Positions 21,474-32,344 of a stretch of 64,000 nt of DNA are shown here, piece by piece. The translations under genes were made by a program, and so were the position numbers. This DNA comes from Dolomedes plantarius (taxonomy: Eukaryota; Arthropoda; Arachnida; Araneae; Dolomedidae), in assembly GCA_907164885.2 (NCBI GenBank), contig OU015499.1, forward strand, positions 153,492,408 to 153,556,407, read 5' to 3'. Each line of letters begins with the position of its first letter. The stretch's first letter is position 1. The notes under the pieces are model-generated. The model searched no databases. It worked only from the letters and a program-made list of their open reading frames with translations, and had not been told where the DNA came from.

Positions 21474-22694
21474 ATGCATCGTTCGTACCATATTGATAAT
21501 CCTCGCTGTACCCATGCAGAAGAACCTTTCACCTGCACGGTATGTGAGAAAAGATTTTCTGCGCAGAGTAGTTTTAAAACACGTCTCCGCACCCACATTG
21601 GAGAGATACCTTTCACATGCACCGTGTGTAAGAAAGAGTGTTCTTCACAGGGTGATTTAAAAAAACATCTCCGAACCCACGCGGGAGAGAGACCTTTCGC
21701 CTGCACTATATGTAAGAAAGCATTTTCTAATCAGGGTACGTTAAAAACACATATCCGCAACCACACGGGAGAAAAACCTTTCGCCTGCACTGTATGTGGG
21801 AAAACATTTTCTGTACAGGGTAGTTTAAAAATACATCTACGCATCCACACGGGAGAAAAACCTTTCGCGTGCACTGTATGTGGGCAAACATTTTCTGTAC
21901 AGGGTAGTTTAAAAATACACCTTCGCATCCACACGGGAGAGAAACCTTTCGCTTGCACTGTATGCGAGAAAAGATTTTCTTGGCGGAGTTATTTAAAAGT
22001 ACATCTTCGTTCCCATGCAGGAGAACAACCTTTTGATTGCACTGTATGCGAGAAAAAATTTACTTCAAAAGATTGCTTAAAAATTCATCTCCGTACCCAT
22101 ACAGGAGAGAAACCATTTCCCTGCACTGTATGTGAGGATAGATTTTCTAAACCGGGAAATTTAAAAAGACATCTCCGTACTCACACAGGAGAGAAACCTT
22201 TCTCATGCACTGTATGTGAGAAAACATTTTCTCGACAGTGTGAATTAAAAAGACATCTCCACATGCACACGAGAGAGAAACCTTACGTGTGCACTGTATG
22301 TGAGAAAAGGTGTTATAGACAGGATGATTTAAAAAAACATCTCCTCACTCACACAGGAGAGAAACTTTTCGCCTGCACTGTATGTGAGAAAAAATTTTCT
22401 CGACAGGGAAATTTAAAAACACATCACCGCACCCACACAGGAGAGAAACCTTTCGCATGCACTGTATGTGAGAAAAGATTTTTACGACTTTATGATTTAA
22501 AAAGACATCTTCGCTCCCACACGGGAGAGAAACCTTTTGCCTGCACCGTATGTGAGAAAAGGTGTTCTACACAGGATGCTTTAAAAATACATCTTCGCAC
22601 CCACACAGGAGAGAAACCTTTCTCCTGCACTGTATGCGAGAAAAGATTTTCCCGACAGTGTCATTTAAAAAGACATTTCCGCACCCACACGTGA
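21474..22694 (+). CDS. C2H2 zinc-finger protein, 14 tandem fingers
   Basis: 406 codons from ATG 21474 (the first ATG after an in-frame stop at 21375) to TGA 22692. It encodes 14 consecutive 28-residue C2H2 units of the form F-x-C-TVC-EKRFS-x5-LK-x-HLRTH joined by TGEKPF linkers, as in Krueppel-type nuclear DNA-binding proteins. Finger 1 has Arg where the first zinc-binding His should be (KTRLRTH), so probably 13 are fully functional. Fingers 4 and 5 share the same helix (SVQGSLKIHLRIH), a recent unit duplication. No other domain is seen. The stop arises where the next linker would read TGEKP (GGA to TGA), and finger-like sequence goes on past it. It could be a working gene with a shortened array or a young pseudogene. 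The DNA target cannot be read safely from this. Confidence 0.85.
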   Translation: MHRSYHIDNPRCTHAEEPFTCTVCEKRFSAQSSFKTRLRTHIGEIPFTCTVCKKECSSQGDLKKHLRTHAGERPFACTICKKAFSNQGTLKTHIRNHTGEKPFACTVCGKTFSVQGSLKIHLRIHTGEKPFACTVCGQTFSVQGSLKIHLRIHTGEKPFACTVCEKRFSWRSYLKVHLRSHAGEQPFDCTVCEKKFTSKDCLKIHLRTHTGEKPFPCTVCEDRFSKPGNLKRHLRTHTGEKPFSCTVCEKTFSRQCELKRHLHMHTREKPYVCTVCEKRCYRQDDLKKHLLTHTGEKLFACTVCEKKFSRQGNLKTHHRTHTGEKPFACTVCEKRFLRLYDLKRHLRSHTGEKPFACTVCEKRCSTQDALKIHLRTHTGEKPFSCTVCEKRFSRQCHLKRHFRTHT

Positions 22695-23040
22695 GAGAAA
22701 CCTTTCGCATGCACTGTATGTGAGAAAAGATTTCCAATGCTGGGGAATTTGAAAACCATCTTATACATGGAGGAAAGTCTTTTGGTCTGTAGGATGTGAG
22801 AAAAGGCTTTCTGAATTCGATCTTTTTTAAAAACATGTTCATACCTACACAGAAGAGAAATCTTTCATCCTCTGTGTGAGAGAAAAGATTTTCCTTGCAG
22901 TGTGCTTTAAATACGCGTCTCCGTACCCATAGAAAAGAGAAACCTTTCGACTGCACTTTATGTGAGACAAGATTTTCTGCAGAGGATACTTTAAAAAGAA
23001 ATACCCTTTCATCTGCAGGGTATGAGAGATAGGCTTACGG
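22695..23040 (+). pseudogene. Decayed 3' zinc fingers beyond the stop
   Basis: Directly after the TGA the frame reads REKPFACTVCEKRFPMLGNL, a finger that breaks at a deletion in its His region. Further pieces (about 22860-22935 and 22936-23010) show 'gagaaacctttcgactgcac' and related finger DNA with indels and stops. At least three more fingers were once present. Together with the degenerate finger upstream of the ATG, this shows an array that was longer. Confidence 0.75.
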
Positions 23041-23248
23041 CTTGAGGATAGATGAAAAACGAATCTCCCTACCCATGAGGGATGTACCCAACTCTGTACT
23101 ATCGCATGAAAAGGATGTTTTGGCGCAAAGAAATGTCTTTGTATCACCGGGGTGAAAAGGGAATTCAATCTCAGGTTTCGTGGTCTTTATTTAGAAAAGA
23201 TATCGTACATAATTATATTTTGCAATTACTGTCGTGTTTTATGACATT

Positions 23249-24024
23249 ACTAGCTGAAAACCCGCACTTCGCTACGGAGTACATTCAAAGTAAAAACATC
23301 GGTCAATGTATGCAATTAATGCCAATATATATATAATAAATACGACAATCAATGTATATAATTGATGTAAAATATATATATATATATATATATTTATAAA
23401 AAATCGTAAGGGATATTTTTATAGACAAAATAATGTAGAAGAAGATATTCAAATTAAATCTAATATAAAGAATACTAAAGAATATAGTACAGTTTCTAGA
23501 ACATTTCTTTTACTGTATTTTAATATTTTTTTGGATAATGTCCAATCGTCTGCCGCATTAGCAAGAAAAAAAATTATTTTTGGTCTATTTAGTTTTTATG
23601 CACGTGACGATAAATTTATTTAAAGTAACAGAAAAAGAAATCACGTGATCGGCATTTAATAAATTAAATTCTAAAATTTAATCTTTAAAAATTCTCCAAA
23701 ATTCAGGAAATGGAGGTAAAAATTCGAAAAAAATTTCATTTTGAAGGAATTTTTATGATCTTTCTCGTGATATAAATTTTATAACCCTCAATGTATTATT
23801 TGAAATGCAAACGTAAAAAAGTTTAAAAAACAGCTTAAAAATTTAATTTAAAAAAATCTAAGAATAATTTTTGAAAAATCTTTCTTAGTGCACCCCTACA
23901 CTATTAGAAGAATCGCCATGCTAAATTTCAGCCCTTTAGGTCCAGCGGTTTGGTCTGTGCGTTGTATGTGAGTCAGTCAGTGAATGAATGAGTCAGTTAC
24001 GGAACTGTTTTATATATATAGATT
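23249..24024 (+). repeat. Interspersed repeat family A, full copy with insert
   Basis: Starts ACTAGCTGAAAACCCGCACT and ends TATATATATAGATT. Relative to the 4532 copy it has about 110 extra bases after 'atcgtaagggatattttt' (23420-23530). These resemble the 2270-2370 stretch of the inverted copy, so they belong to the family. Confidence 0.82.
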
Positions 24025-24711
24025 AATTTTTTAAATATATCTATATCAGTGCGATATCGGTTATGGCCTACGATCTCTGAGGGATACTTTACCACTAAAG
24101 TGATTGAAGTAAAATAATTTTAAAAAACCTGTCATTATAACTGTTTGTACTGCAGGAGAGGGTGTCATGAAATGTCACTTTTGCAATACTTTTTTTTTGT
24201 TTTTACCTAATATTTAATTTTGATTTTTTTTTGTTTTTACCTAATATTTAATTTTGATTTTTAAGATTTTACTGCTTTTATTTACATCTGCTGTGTTCTG
24301 TAAATGAGGAAATAAATGTGTATGACGATAGAAATAAATATTTTATGGCTTCATTTCGAGACTGGTTTAATTTTCGCGTTTGTCTCTTTTAATTACTTTA
24401 AATTAATTTAGCTTTTATTATTTTATTAGAAGGGTGTGTTTTTTTTATGTGCAGCCAAAGTAATATTCGACATCTGCTGTGTTCCGTTAGTGAGGAAATA
24501 ATTCTGAATAATGATATATAAATAAATATTTCATGGTTTCATATCGAGACTGGATTAATTTTCGCTTTTGTCTCTCTTTTAAATTAATTTAGCTGTTATT
24601 ATTTAACTAGATGGGATTTTTGTGATAATTGTGCAAAGTAATATTAAATGCATGGAGCATCTAATTATACTCGGTATATTCCTTTATATATGCTATATAC
24701 TTTTATGTCAG
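24025..24711. repeat. Spacer with two local tandem duplications
   Basis: A 37-bp unit ('ttttttgtttttacctaata' onward) is doubled at about 24190-24262. A diverged 186-bp unit beginning 'acatctgctgtgttc' occurs at 24284 and 24470. No gene. Confidence 0.6.
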
Positions 24712-25194
24712 ACTAGCGGCCCGTCCCGACTTTGTCCGGGTTGAACAAAATATTATACCAATAAATTTCCAGTTGATAGCCAATAAATTGTAAATCTTTT
24801 TTTACCTTAATAATAACCTAAATAATACCTTAAATTAATTTTATGTTAGTTAATAATTAAAATAAATTTTTTAAAAGAAAAAGGCGTGCCGGAGAACGGC
24901 TAGGTTCGAACCGCTAGCGTCAGAACAGAAGCCCACCGCGATAGCACAACGATAAGGATCGTTGAAATCTTCGGAACAAAAAGCGGTAGAGGACAGTAGC
25001 GGAAACAATGGAGATTGTTAGGATTAAGCCCCTAACTTTATTTCTACTGATCAGATATACATAATATATAGCCTATGTCCATCTGGAATACTGTACCTTT
25101 CAAGCAGTTAAAGAATTTTTCAAATAGGTACAGTGGTTCTGAAGTTTACCCTCCACGTACAAAATCGCTCTCTCTTTATATATAAGTATAGATA
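24712..25194 (+). repeat. Interspersed repeat family C, copy C1
   Basis: Starts ACTAGCGGCCCGTCCCGACT and ends TATATAAGTATAGAT. The middle (about 24889-24965) holds AGGTTCGAACC, a perfect pol III B-box core, and on the minus strand a weak tRNA-like arrangement; a tRNA-derived SINE origin is possible. The last 126 bp (from 25068) correspond to the unit amplified 19 times in C2. This copy has 'ttcaagcagt' and 'gaagtttacc', the b-type alleles. Confidence 0.75.
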
Positions 25195-25912
25195 TCGTCT
25201 CAAATTTTTATGTATGAAATTTTTAATTTTTAACTCGGCTCTTGAAAAACGTTTAAAATTTGTAAATTACACCGTCTCGTCTATCGAATAGTGGACTCTT
25301 TACTGAGTCTTGCAAGATATATTTAGACAGGAAATGTGATTATTTGCTCTCACTCTGACAGTGGCACGGGTAATCCTAGAGGAAACCTTTGGAAGTGACG
25401 TTTCACATTATAAGATGAAGTTTGTTGGTATTTTAAGCAGTTTTTTTTATGAATTTGCTTGTTTAGCAATTTTGTTGGGTAGCTGACATATATAATAATT
25501 TTTTTGTATTAACCAAACTAAATTTTAATTTTGTCGTACGCAAAAAAACACGAGTGTATCTAAAATTCCTAAGAATGTGGCGGCATAAGTTAGAAAATGT
25601 ATTTTGTAGAAACGACGTGGTCTAAAGGAAAATCCTGTCTCGTTTGGAGAAATTTCTAAACTTCAAGAATATCTTCCAGAATTTACAGTTAGACACGTTT
25701 CAAGATGAAACGTGTAAAATATTTAGATTAATGTTTTTGAAACAACCCATGCAAACAAAAGGTGGATATAAAAAAAGAGATTTAGAAATGATACTTTTAG
25801 GTCGTAGGTGGGCAAATTGCGGCCCGCTACAGATTATTTTGTCTCACGCCAAGACAGCCAGAAAATCTGCCAATATTTTATTTAATTTAAATTTATTGAT
25901 TTTTATGGTACA

Positions 25913-26597
25913 ACTAGCTGAAAACCCGCGCTTCGCTACGGAGTACATTCAAATTAAATACAACGGTCAACGTATGCAATTTATGCCAAAAAATAAATAT
26001 ATATATTTATAATAAATGCGATGATCAATGTATACAATTGATGTAAAATATATATCTATCTATATATATATATTTATACAAAAAATCGTAAGGGATAATT
26101 CCCAATCGTCTGCTGCATTAGAAAGAGAAAAAAATATTTTTTTTTGTCTATTTAGTTGTTACGCACGTGACGATAAATTTATTGAAAGTACCAGAAAAGG
26201 AAATCACGTGATCAGCATTTAATAAATGAAATTCTAAAAATTAATCTTTAAAATTTCACCAAAAATCAGGAAATGGAGGTAAAAATTCAAAAAAAATTTC
26301 ATTTTGAAGGAATTTTTATGATCTTTCTCGTGATATAAATTTTATAACCCTCAATGTATTATTTTAAATGCAAACTTAAAAAAAGTTTAAAAAACAGCTT
26401 AAAAATTTAATTTTAAAAAATCTTAAGAAGAATTTTTGAAAAATCTTTCTTAGTGCACCCCTACACTATTAGAAGAATCGCCATGCAAAATTTCAGCCCT
26501 TTAGGTCCAGCGGTTTGGTCTGTGCGTTGTATGTCCGTCAGTCAGTCAGTCAGTGAATGAATGAGTCAGTTACGGAACTGTTTTATATATATAGATT
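25913..26597 (+). repeat. Interspersed repeat family A in X1
   Basis: Full copy from ACTAGCTGAAAACCCGCG to TATATAGATT. The 1-560 relative of X has no repeat A at this place, so the insertion came after the two lineages split. Confidence 0.88.
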
Positions 26598-26782
26598 GAT
26601 ACCTTTTCTGAAGTGCAAAGTTAACTAATAAATACAATAATTTTAAAAGATGGGTCCCCTCCCCTACCCAAAACAATTACCCACCCCCAATTTAGGCGAA
26701 CTAGAAGAGGATTCATTAATAAAACTTCCATTTCGCAATTTGTGAGGGTTTTTTTTTTTTCAGCCAAAGAATTTTAAAACTA

Positions 26783-27599
26783 CGAGGGCCATTCTAAAAG
26801 TACAGAACGTTTTGATCTGACGAGCCGCGTAATTCTCCCATCACCCCCGCTGTCGTGAAATTTACTCACCAAATCATTCCCGCCATTTTGACGCTAACAG
26901 AGAGCAGCTGCGGTCATTTGCTGTTTAGTTTTGCGATTTTAAAATGTGTGACAAAATTAAGCATCCCGCCAAGTGTGAGGCTCGTAGCTTAATACGCTTC
27001 CTGAATGCAAAAACACGTTCGCCCCATTGAAATTTACAGACAGATAACTGAAGTTTACTGAAAATGTTATGAATGAAGCTTCAGTTCGAAAATGGTGCAT
27101 CATTTTTAAATGCCGCAGCCTACTGCCAGACCTTTCACCGACTACTCCGTGCCATTCAAAACAAACGGCGTGGATTGTTGTCCAGCGGCATTGTTCTTCT
27201 TCGCTCGTCCGCATGCTGCTGCGTTGACGAAGGAATTTGCTTCAGCAATTTAACTGGGAAGTTTTTGAACATCCCACCTTATAGCCCTGACTTGGCCCCC
27301 TAGTGATTACTTTCTTTTTTACCAAATTGAAGGATTTTTTGGGCGGAAACCACTATGGAAATGATGACGAACTGAAAGAGGAAGTTAGTGACTGGTTCAA
27401 AAACTTGGCGGCAAGTGAGTACGCAGAAGGCATAGGAAAGCCATGGTTACAGCGCTTTGACAAATGGTTCAATTTGTACGGCGACTAAGCAGAAAAGTAG
27501 GTAAGGTATCAAAATGTGTTGCACAATAAGTTTTCTTTCATTATCTTGAATAAAAATGACTAGAGAAACAAACGTTCTTTACTTTTAGAATGACCCTCG
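26783..27599 (+). mobile_element. Mariner element, 817 bp, internally deleted, in X1
   Basis: Left end CGAGGGCCATTCTAAAAGTA and right end inverse of CGAGGGTCATTCTAAAAGTA, flanked by TA (26781-26782 and 27600-27601). The 1-560 relative shows the unfilled site 'ttattaaggtagg'. The transposase inside is a deleted remnant. Confidence 0.9.
26944..27487 (+). pseudogene. Mariner transposase remnant (X1)
   Basis: The N-terminus begins MCDKIKHPAKCEARSLIRFL at 26944, a familiar mariner start. After stops and an internal deletion, the C-terminal third appears: NKRRGLLSSGIVLL, then IPPYSPDLAP, then in another frame KLKDFLGGNHYGNDDELKEE and GIGKPWLQRFDKWFNLYGD. The stretch after VLL, where active mariners read HDNARPH with a catalytic Asp, is scrambled (RSSACCC). 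The middle of the catalytic core is missing. Dead in both X copies. Confidence 0.8.
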
Positions 27600-27601
27600 T
27601 A

Positions 27602-28003
27602 TTAAGGTAGGATTTCGTTTTTTGAGATTCCCTCCCACCGCATGGTTTCATGGTTGGGACATTGACAGGTTGGAGGGGGGGGGAGGTCGATCCCTCTTAC
27701 GCCATGCAGACAATGCGGCGCTCGTCTCTTGTGAAGTAGGAAAAACTAAATCAGCATCACCGGAAAAATGAAATGAAAAGTAAATGTGCCGAGAACACTG
27801 GCTCGGTTGACTTTAAAAAGCAAAAAAATAAATTTATTTTTGCACGCTGCAAATGAAGGCGGGAGTTCGATCTCCTGTTCTTACAGACGGTCATAAATAC
27901 TCGTAGTAGAAAAATTTCGCAACTTTAAAACAAAATGAACTTACTGCGGTTACAATGTGCCCAAGTTCCCCCCTCCCCTCGGCGCATATCTGGAGATCAG
28001 TAG
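27602..28003. other. Spacer between mariner and hAT elements
   Basis: Contains a G tract at about 27676 and no recognisable coding. The first 15 bases continue the ancestral X sequence also seen at 543-560. Confidence 0.5.
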
Positions 28004-28011
28004 CTCACGCC

Positions 28012-28626
28012 CAGGGCTCGACTTAGCCTAATTGGGGCCCGGGGCAAAAACTTTTTTGGGGGCCCCCCTTTGCTTCACTACTTCAGTAATGAAGAACCGA
28101 ACTTTATGGAGGTATTTAAATTTTTCACCTCATTATAGATATATAACAAGAAAACTGACTAGATTGATTAATGTGATTTCTCAGTGTTGCGAAAATCGAA
28201 CAGAATAAACTGCGAACACGATGCAACTGAATTTTTCGCAGTTCCGATTAAGATGACGTAGTTAACAATCATATCGTTGCAGTTTGTGAACTTTTCACAA
28301 GTTTCCGAAATGCAGTTTTCTGATTGTTAACTTTGTCATCTAGCTGCGAAAAATTCATATCCTTCCTGACATTAGGACGGAATTCAGCTAAATTTCGCCC
28401 TAGAAAGCCATGGATTTACGAAATATAGATATTTTGCGTTCGTACGATAGATTAATGAAGAAGCTAACATAAAACTGATGGATTTTAGACTGTACTGATA
28501 TTTTGTTTTAAAAAAGTTCATTAATGAAGGAAACGTAAAATAAAGTTTCTATTTGATTTGGGGGCCCCCTCTGAAGTGGGGGCCCAGGGCAACTGCCCCG
28601 TATGCCCCTGCCTTAGTCAGGCTCTG
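28012..28626. mobile_element. hAT non-autonomous element, 615 bp, perfect TSD (X1)
   Basis: Termini CAGGGCTCGACTTAGC and the inverse of CAGAGCCTGACTAAGG, flanked by the exact 8-bp direct repeat ctcacgcc (28004-28011 and 28627-28634). The interior contains GGGGGCCC blocks near both ends and an internal inverted pair (cagttttctgattgttaact against its inverse). No coding capacity is seen. It sits inside a Tc1 fragment. Confidence 0.92.
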
Positions 28627-29033
28627 CTCACGCCATTACCGGACTTTGAACGTGGAACGATTGTGGGTCCTAGAAGCAGTGGTGCAAGTACTGTGCATAA
28701 CAGCGCAAGATCAAACTCCTCCAGTTCGCAAAGGATAGCAAGGATTGGACAGTAAAGGAATGCCAAAAGAGATAATGTGGTCCGATAAATCCCGTTCTCT
28801 ACTACATGCTTGATGGCAGTGTGCGAAAATCGAAAAATCATCACGAAATCGTTGACCTTAAATGCATTGCCATAGTACATTGCCATAGTACTGCCATAGT
28901 ATGCATTTCCATAATACTTGCCATAGTAAGTTGATGGATGCCATAGTACTGCAAGTTGATGGATGCAACATAATGGTTTGGGGAATATTTTCCTGTCATT
29001 GTTCGGGCTCTCGTTGTTTTAATTCATGTGGAA
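28627..29033 (+). pseudogene. Tc1-like transposase fragment (X1)
   Basis: Plus-strand pieces in shifting frames: DFERGTIVGPRSSGAS (a typical Tc1 helix-turn-helix start), KDWTVKE, IMWSDKSRS (the first catalytic motif, usually WSDESRF) and VDGCNIMVWGIFSCHCSGS. These are the expected order of a Tc1 transposase with large deletions. It is interrupted by the 615-bp hAT element upstream and by a second hAT end at 29034. Confidence 0.7.
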
Positions 29034-29224
29034 CAGTGCTCCCCAACCTTTTTAATCGCCGCGGACTGGTCAACGTTTGGTAATTTTACCGCGGCCCACC
29101 GGGGGGGGGGGGGAAGTTGATTTTTAATATTTTAGATTGTTTTGATTTAATAATTTTAATTTAATTGTATTTAAACATGCCTTCAAAATTAATTGTTCAA
29201 TTAAAAAAATCGTTTTATTTATAT
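29034..29224 (+). mobile_element. hAT element, left part only (X1)
   Basis: Starts CAGTGCTCCCCAACCTTTTT after 'atgtggaa'. The matching right end is missing here, because the duplication replaced it with repeat C2 and X2. The complete element is at 36317-37612. Confidence 0.85.
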
Positions 29225-29483
29225 ACTAGCGGCCCGTCCCGACTTTGTCCGGGTTGAACAAAATAGTATACCAAAAAATTTCCAGTTGATAGCCAATAAA
29301 TTGTAAATCTTTTTTTACCTTAAATGTCCAATAAAAAGCGTAGTTCCAAACGTAGTTTTCTTTAATAAACCCTTTAACGTTACCAGTTTCAAAAATCCTT
29401 TTTGTATTTATAAATACCTCCTCTACTTGAATCTTAAAAATATTAAACCTTTTCCTTACGGGGTGGGACAGCATATATCCGAA

Positions 29484-29487
<4 letters not shown>

Positions 29488-29531
<44 letters not shown>
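29488..29531. repeat. (TA)n microsatellite in C2
   Basis: About 22 TA units inside repeat C2; the matching run in C3 at about 36768-36822 is longer. Confidence 0.95.
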
Positions 29532-29534
<3 letters not shown>

Positions 29535-29950
29535 CTGGAGATTACCCTCCACGTACTAAATCGCTCTCTCTTTATATATAAGTATAGATAGATAATAGAA
29601 AGAGGTTAAGAGATGAAATAAAAATACAAAAATAAAAAAAAGGATTTTAAGTAAAGAATTTTTTAAAAAATAATATTAAATTTTTTTTCAAATAATATTC
29701 CTAAAATAATATTTAAATTAATATTACGTTAGTTAATAATTAAAATTAATTTTTTAAAAGAAAAAGGCGTGCAGGAGAACGACTAGATTCGAACCGCTAA
29801 CGTCAGAACAGAAGCCCACCGCGATAGCACAACGATAAGGATCATTGAAATCTTCGGAACAAAAAGCGGTAGAGGACAGTAGCGGAAACAATGGAGATTG
29901 TTAGGATTAAGCCCCTAACTTTATTTCTACTGATCAGATATACATAATAT

Positions 29951-32344
29951 ATAGCCTATGTCCATCTGGAATAATGTACCTTTCAAACAGTGAAAGAATT
30001 TTTCAAATAGGTACAGTGGTTCTGAAGATTACCCTCCACGTACAAAATCGCTCTCTCTTTATATATAAGTATAGATATAGCCTATGTCCATCTGGAATAC
30101 TGTACCTTTCAAGCAGTGAAAGAATTTTTCAAATAGGTACAGTGGTTCTGAAGTTTACCCTCCACGTACAAAATCGCTCTCTCTTTATATATAAGTATAG
30201 ATATAGCCTATGTCCATCTGGAATAATGTACCTTTCAAACAGTGAAAGAATTTTTCAAATAGGTACAGTGGTTCTGAAGATTACCCTCCACGTACAAAAT
30301 CGCTCTCTCTTTATATATAAGTATAGATATAGCCTATGTCCATCTGGAATACTGTACCTTTCAAGCAGTGAAAGAATTTTTCAAATAGGTACAGTGGTTC
30401 TGAAGTTTACCCTCCACGTACAAAATCGCTCTCTCTTTATATATAAGTATAGATATAGCCTATGTCCATCTGGAATACTGTACCTTTCAAGCAGTGAAAG
30501 AATTTTTCAAATAGGTACAGTGGTTCTGAAGTTTACCCTCCACGTACAAAATCGCTCTCTCTTTATATATAAGTATAGATATAGCCTATGTCCATCTGGA
30601 ATAATGTACCTTTCAAACAGTGAAAGAATTTTTCAAATAGGTACAGTGGTTCTGAAGATTACCCTCCACGTACAAAATCGCTCTCTCTTTATATATAAGT
30701 ATAGATATAGCCTATGTCCATCTGGAATACTGTACCTTTCAAGCAGTGAAAGAATTTTTCAAATAGGTACAGTGGTTCTGAAGTTTACCCTCCACGTACA
30801 AAATCGCTCTCTCTTTATATATAAGTATAGATATAGCCTATGTCCATCTGGAATAATGTACCTTTCAAACAGTGAAAGAATTTTTCAAATAGGTACAGTG
30901 GTTCTGAAGATTACCCTCCACGTACAAAATCGCTCTCTCTTTATATATAAGTATAGATATAGCCTATGTCCATCTGGAATACTGTACCTTTCAAGCAGTG
31001 AAAGAATTTTTCAAATAGGTACAGTGGTTCTGAAGTTTACCCTCCACGTACAAAATCGCTCTCTCTTTATATATAAGTATAGATATAGCCTATGTCCATC
31101 TGGAATACTGTACCTTTCAAGCAGTGAAAGAATTTTTCAAATAGGTACAGTGGTTCTGAAGTTTACCCTCCACGTACAAAATCGCTCTCTCTTTATATAT
31201 AAGTATAGATATAGCCTATGTCCATCTGGAATAATGTACCTTTCAAACAGTGAAAGAATTTTTCAAATAGGTACAGTGGTTCTGAAGATTACCCTCCACG
31301 TACAAAATCGCTCTCTCTTTATATATAAGTATAGATATAGCCTATGTCCATCTGGAATACTGTACCTTTCAAGCAGTGAAAGAATTTTTCAAATAGGTAC
31401 AGTGGTTCTGAAGTTTACCCTCCACGTACAAAATCGCTCTCTCTTTATATATAAGTATAGATATAGCCTATGTCCATCTGGAATACTGTACCTTTCAAGC
31501 AGTGAAAGAATTTTTCAAATAGGTACAGTGGTTCTGAAGTTTACCCTCCACGTACAAAATCGCTCTCTCTTTATATATAAGTATAGATATAGCCTATGTC
31601 CATCTGGAATAATGTACCTTTCAAACAGTGAAAGAATTTTTCAAATAGGTACAGTGGTTCTGAAGTTTACCCTCCACGTACAAAATCGCTCTCTCTTTAT
31701 ATATAAGTATAGATATAGCCTATGTCCATCTGGAATACTGTACCTTTCAAGCAGTGAAAGAATTTTTCAAATAGGTACAGTGGTTCTGAAGTTTACCCTC
31801 CACGTACAAAATCGCTCTCTCTTTATATATAAGTATAGATATAGCCTATGTCCATCTGGAATACTGTACCTTTCAAGCAGTGAAAGAATTTTTCAAATAG
31901 GTACAGTGGTTCTGAAGTTTACCCTCCACGTACAAAATCGCTCTCTCTTTATATATAAGTATAGATATAGCCTATGTCCATCTGGAATAATGTACCTTTC
32001 AAACAGTGAAAGAATTTTTCAAATAGGTACAGTGGTTCTGAAGTTTACCCTCCACGTACAAAATCGCTCTCTCTTTATATATAAGTATAGATATAGCCTA
32101 TGTCCATCTGGAATACTGTACCTTTCAAGCAGTGAAAGAATTTTTCAAATAGGTACAGTGGTTCTGAAGTTTACCCTCCACGTACAAAATCGCTCTCTCT
32201 TTATATATAAGTATAGATATAGCCTATGTCCATCTGGAATACTGTACCTTTCAAGCAGTGAAAGAATTTTTCAAATAGGTACAGTGGTTCTGAAGTTTAC
32301 CCTCCACGTACAAAATCGCTCTCTCTTTATATATAAGTATAGAT
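29951..32344 (+). repeat. Tandem array: 19 units of 126 bp with higher-order pattern
   Basis: Units begin 'atagcctatgtccatctgg' at 29951, 30077, 30203 and so on every 126 bp, the last at 32219. Two types alternate: a ('aataatg', 'ttcaaacagt', 'gaagattacc') and b ('aatactg', 'ttcaagcagt', 'gaagtttacc'). Type c has the a-type left and b-type right. The order is a b a b b a b a b b a b b c b b c b b. Within a type I see no other differences. Because 126 is divisible by 3, one frame stays open for 835 codons; this is a by-product and not a gene. Confidence 0.97.

Larger units (their letters stand above)
25195..29224 (+). repeat. Segmental duplication, copy X1
   Basis: About 4 kb that recurs at 32345-36507 in the same orientation with few differences. 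It contains in order: a unique left part (25195-25912), repeat A, a short spacer, a mariner fragment, a spacer with G tracts, a hAT element inside a Tc1 fragment, and the left end of a second hAT element. X1 alone carries a small expansion of 'gccatagta' words at 28869-28950. The short frame at 25644-25900 (LDTFQDETCKIFRLMFLKQP) is unrecognised and not kept open in the relative at 1-400. Confidence 0.92.
29225..32344 (+). repeat. Interspersed repeat family C, copy C2, with expanded tail
   Basis: Starts ACTAGCGGCCCGTCCCGACT. The left part has the long internal version shared with C3 (including 'aaatgtccaataaaaagcg', a TA microsatellite and a first tail-like piece near 29531-29588). The right end passes into X2 at 'atagatatcgtctcaaat', exactly as C1 passes into X1. 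It is thus C3-like on the left and C1-like on the right, as expected for the junction of an unequal exchange. Confidence 0.85.

Noticed and set aside
21239..23168. Minus-strand open frames across the zinc-finger region
   Set aside because: They are antisense shadows of the repetitive finger codons with no family features.
25644..26012. 122-codon frame in X1 as a possible host gene
   Set aside because: It runs into repeat A, is altered in X2 by a 7-bp difference, and is broken in the 1-560 relative.
29951..32344. Regular spaced repeats reminiscent of a CRISPR array
   Set aside because: Units are head-to-tail with no unique spacers, the unit is 126 bp, and the context is eukaryotic.
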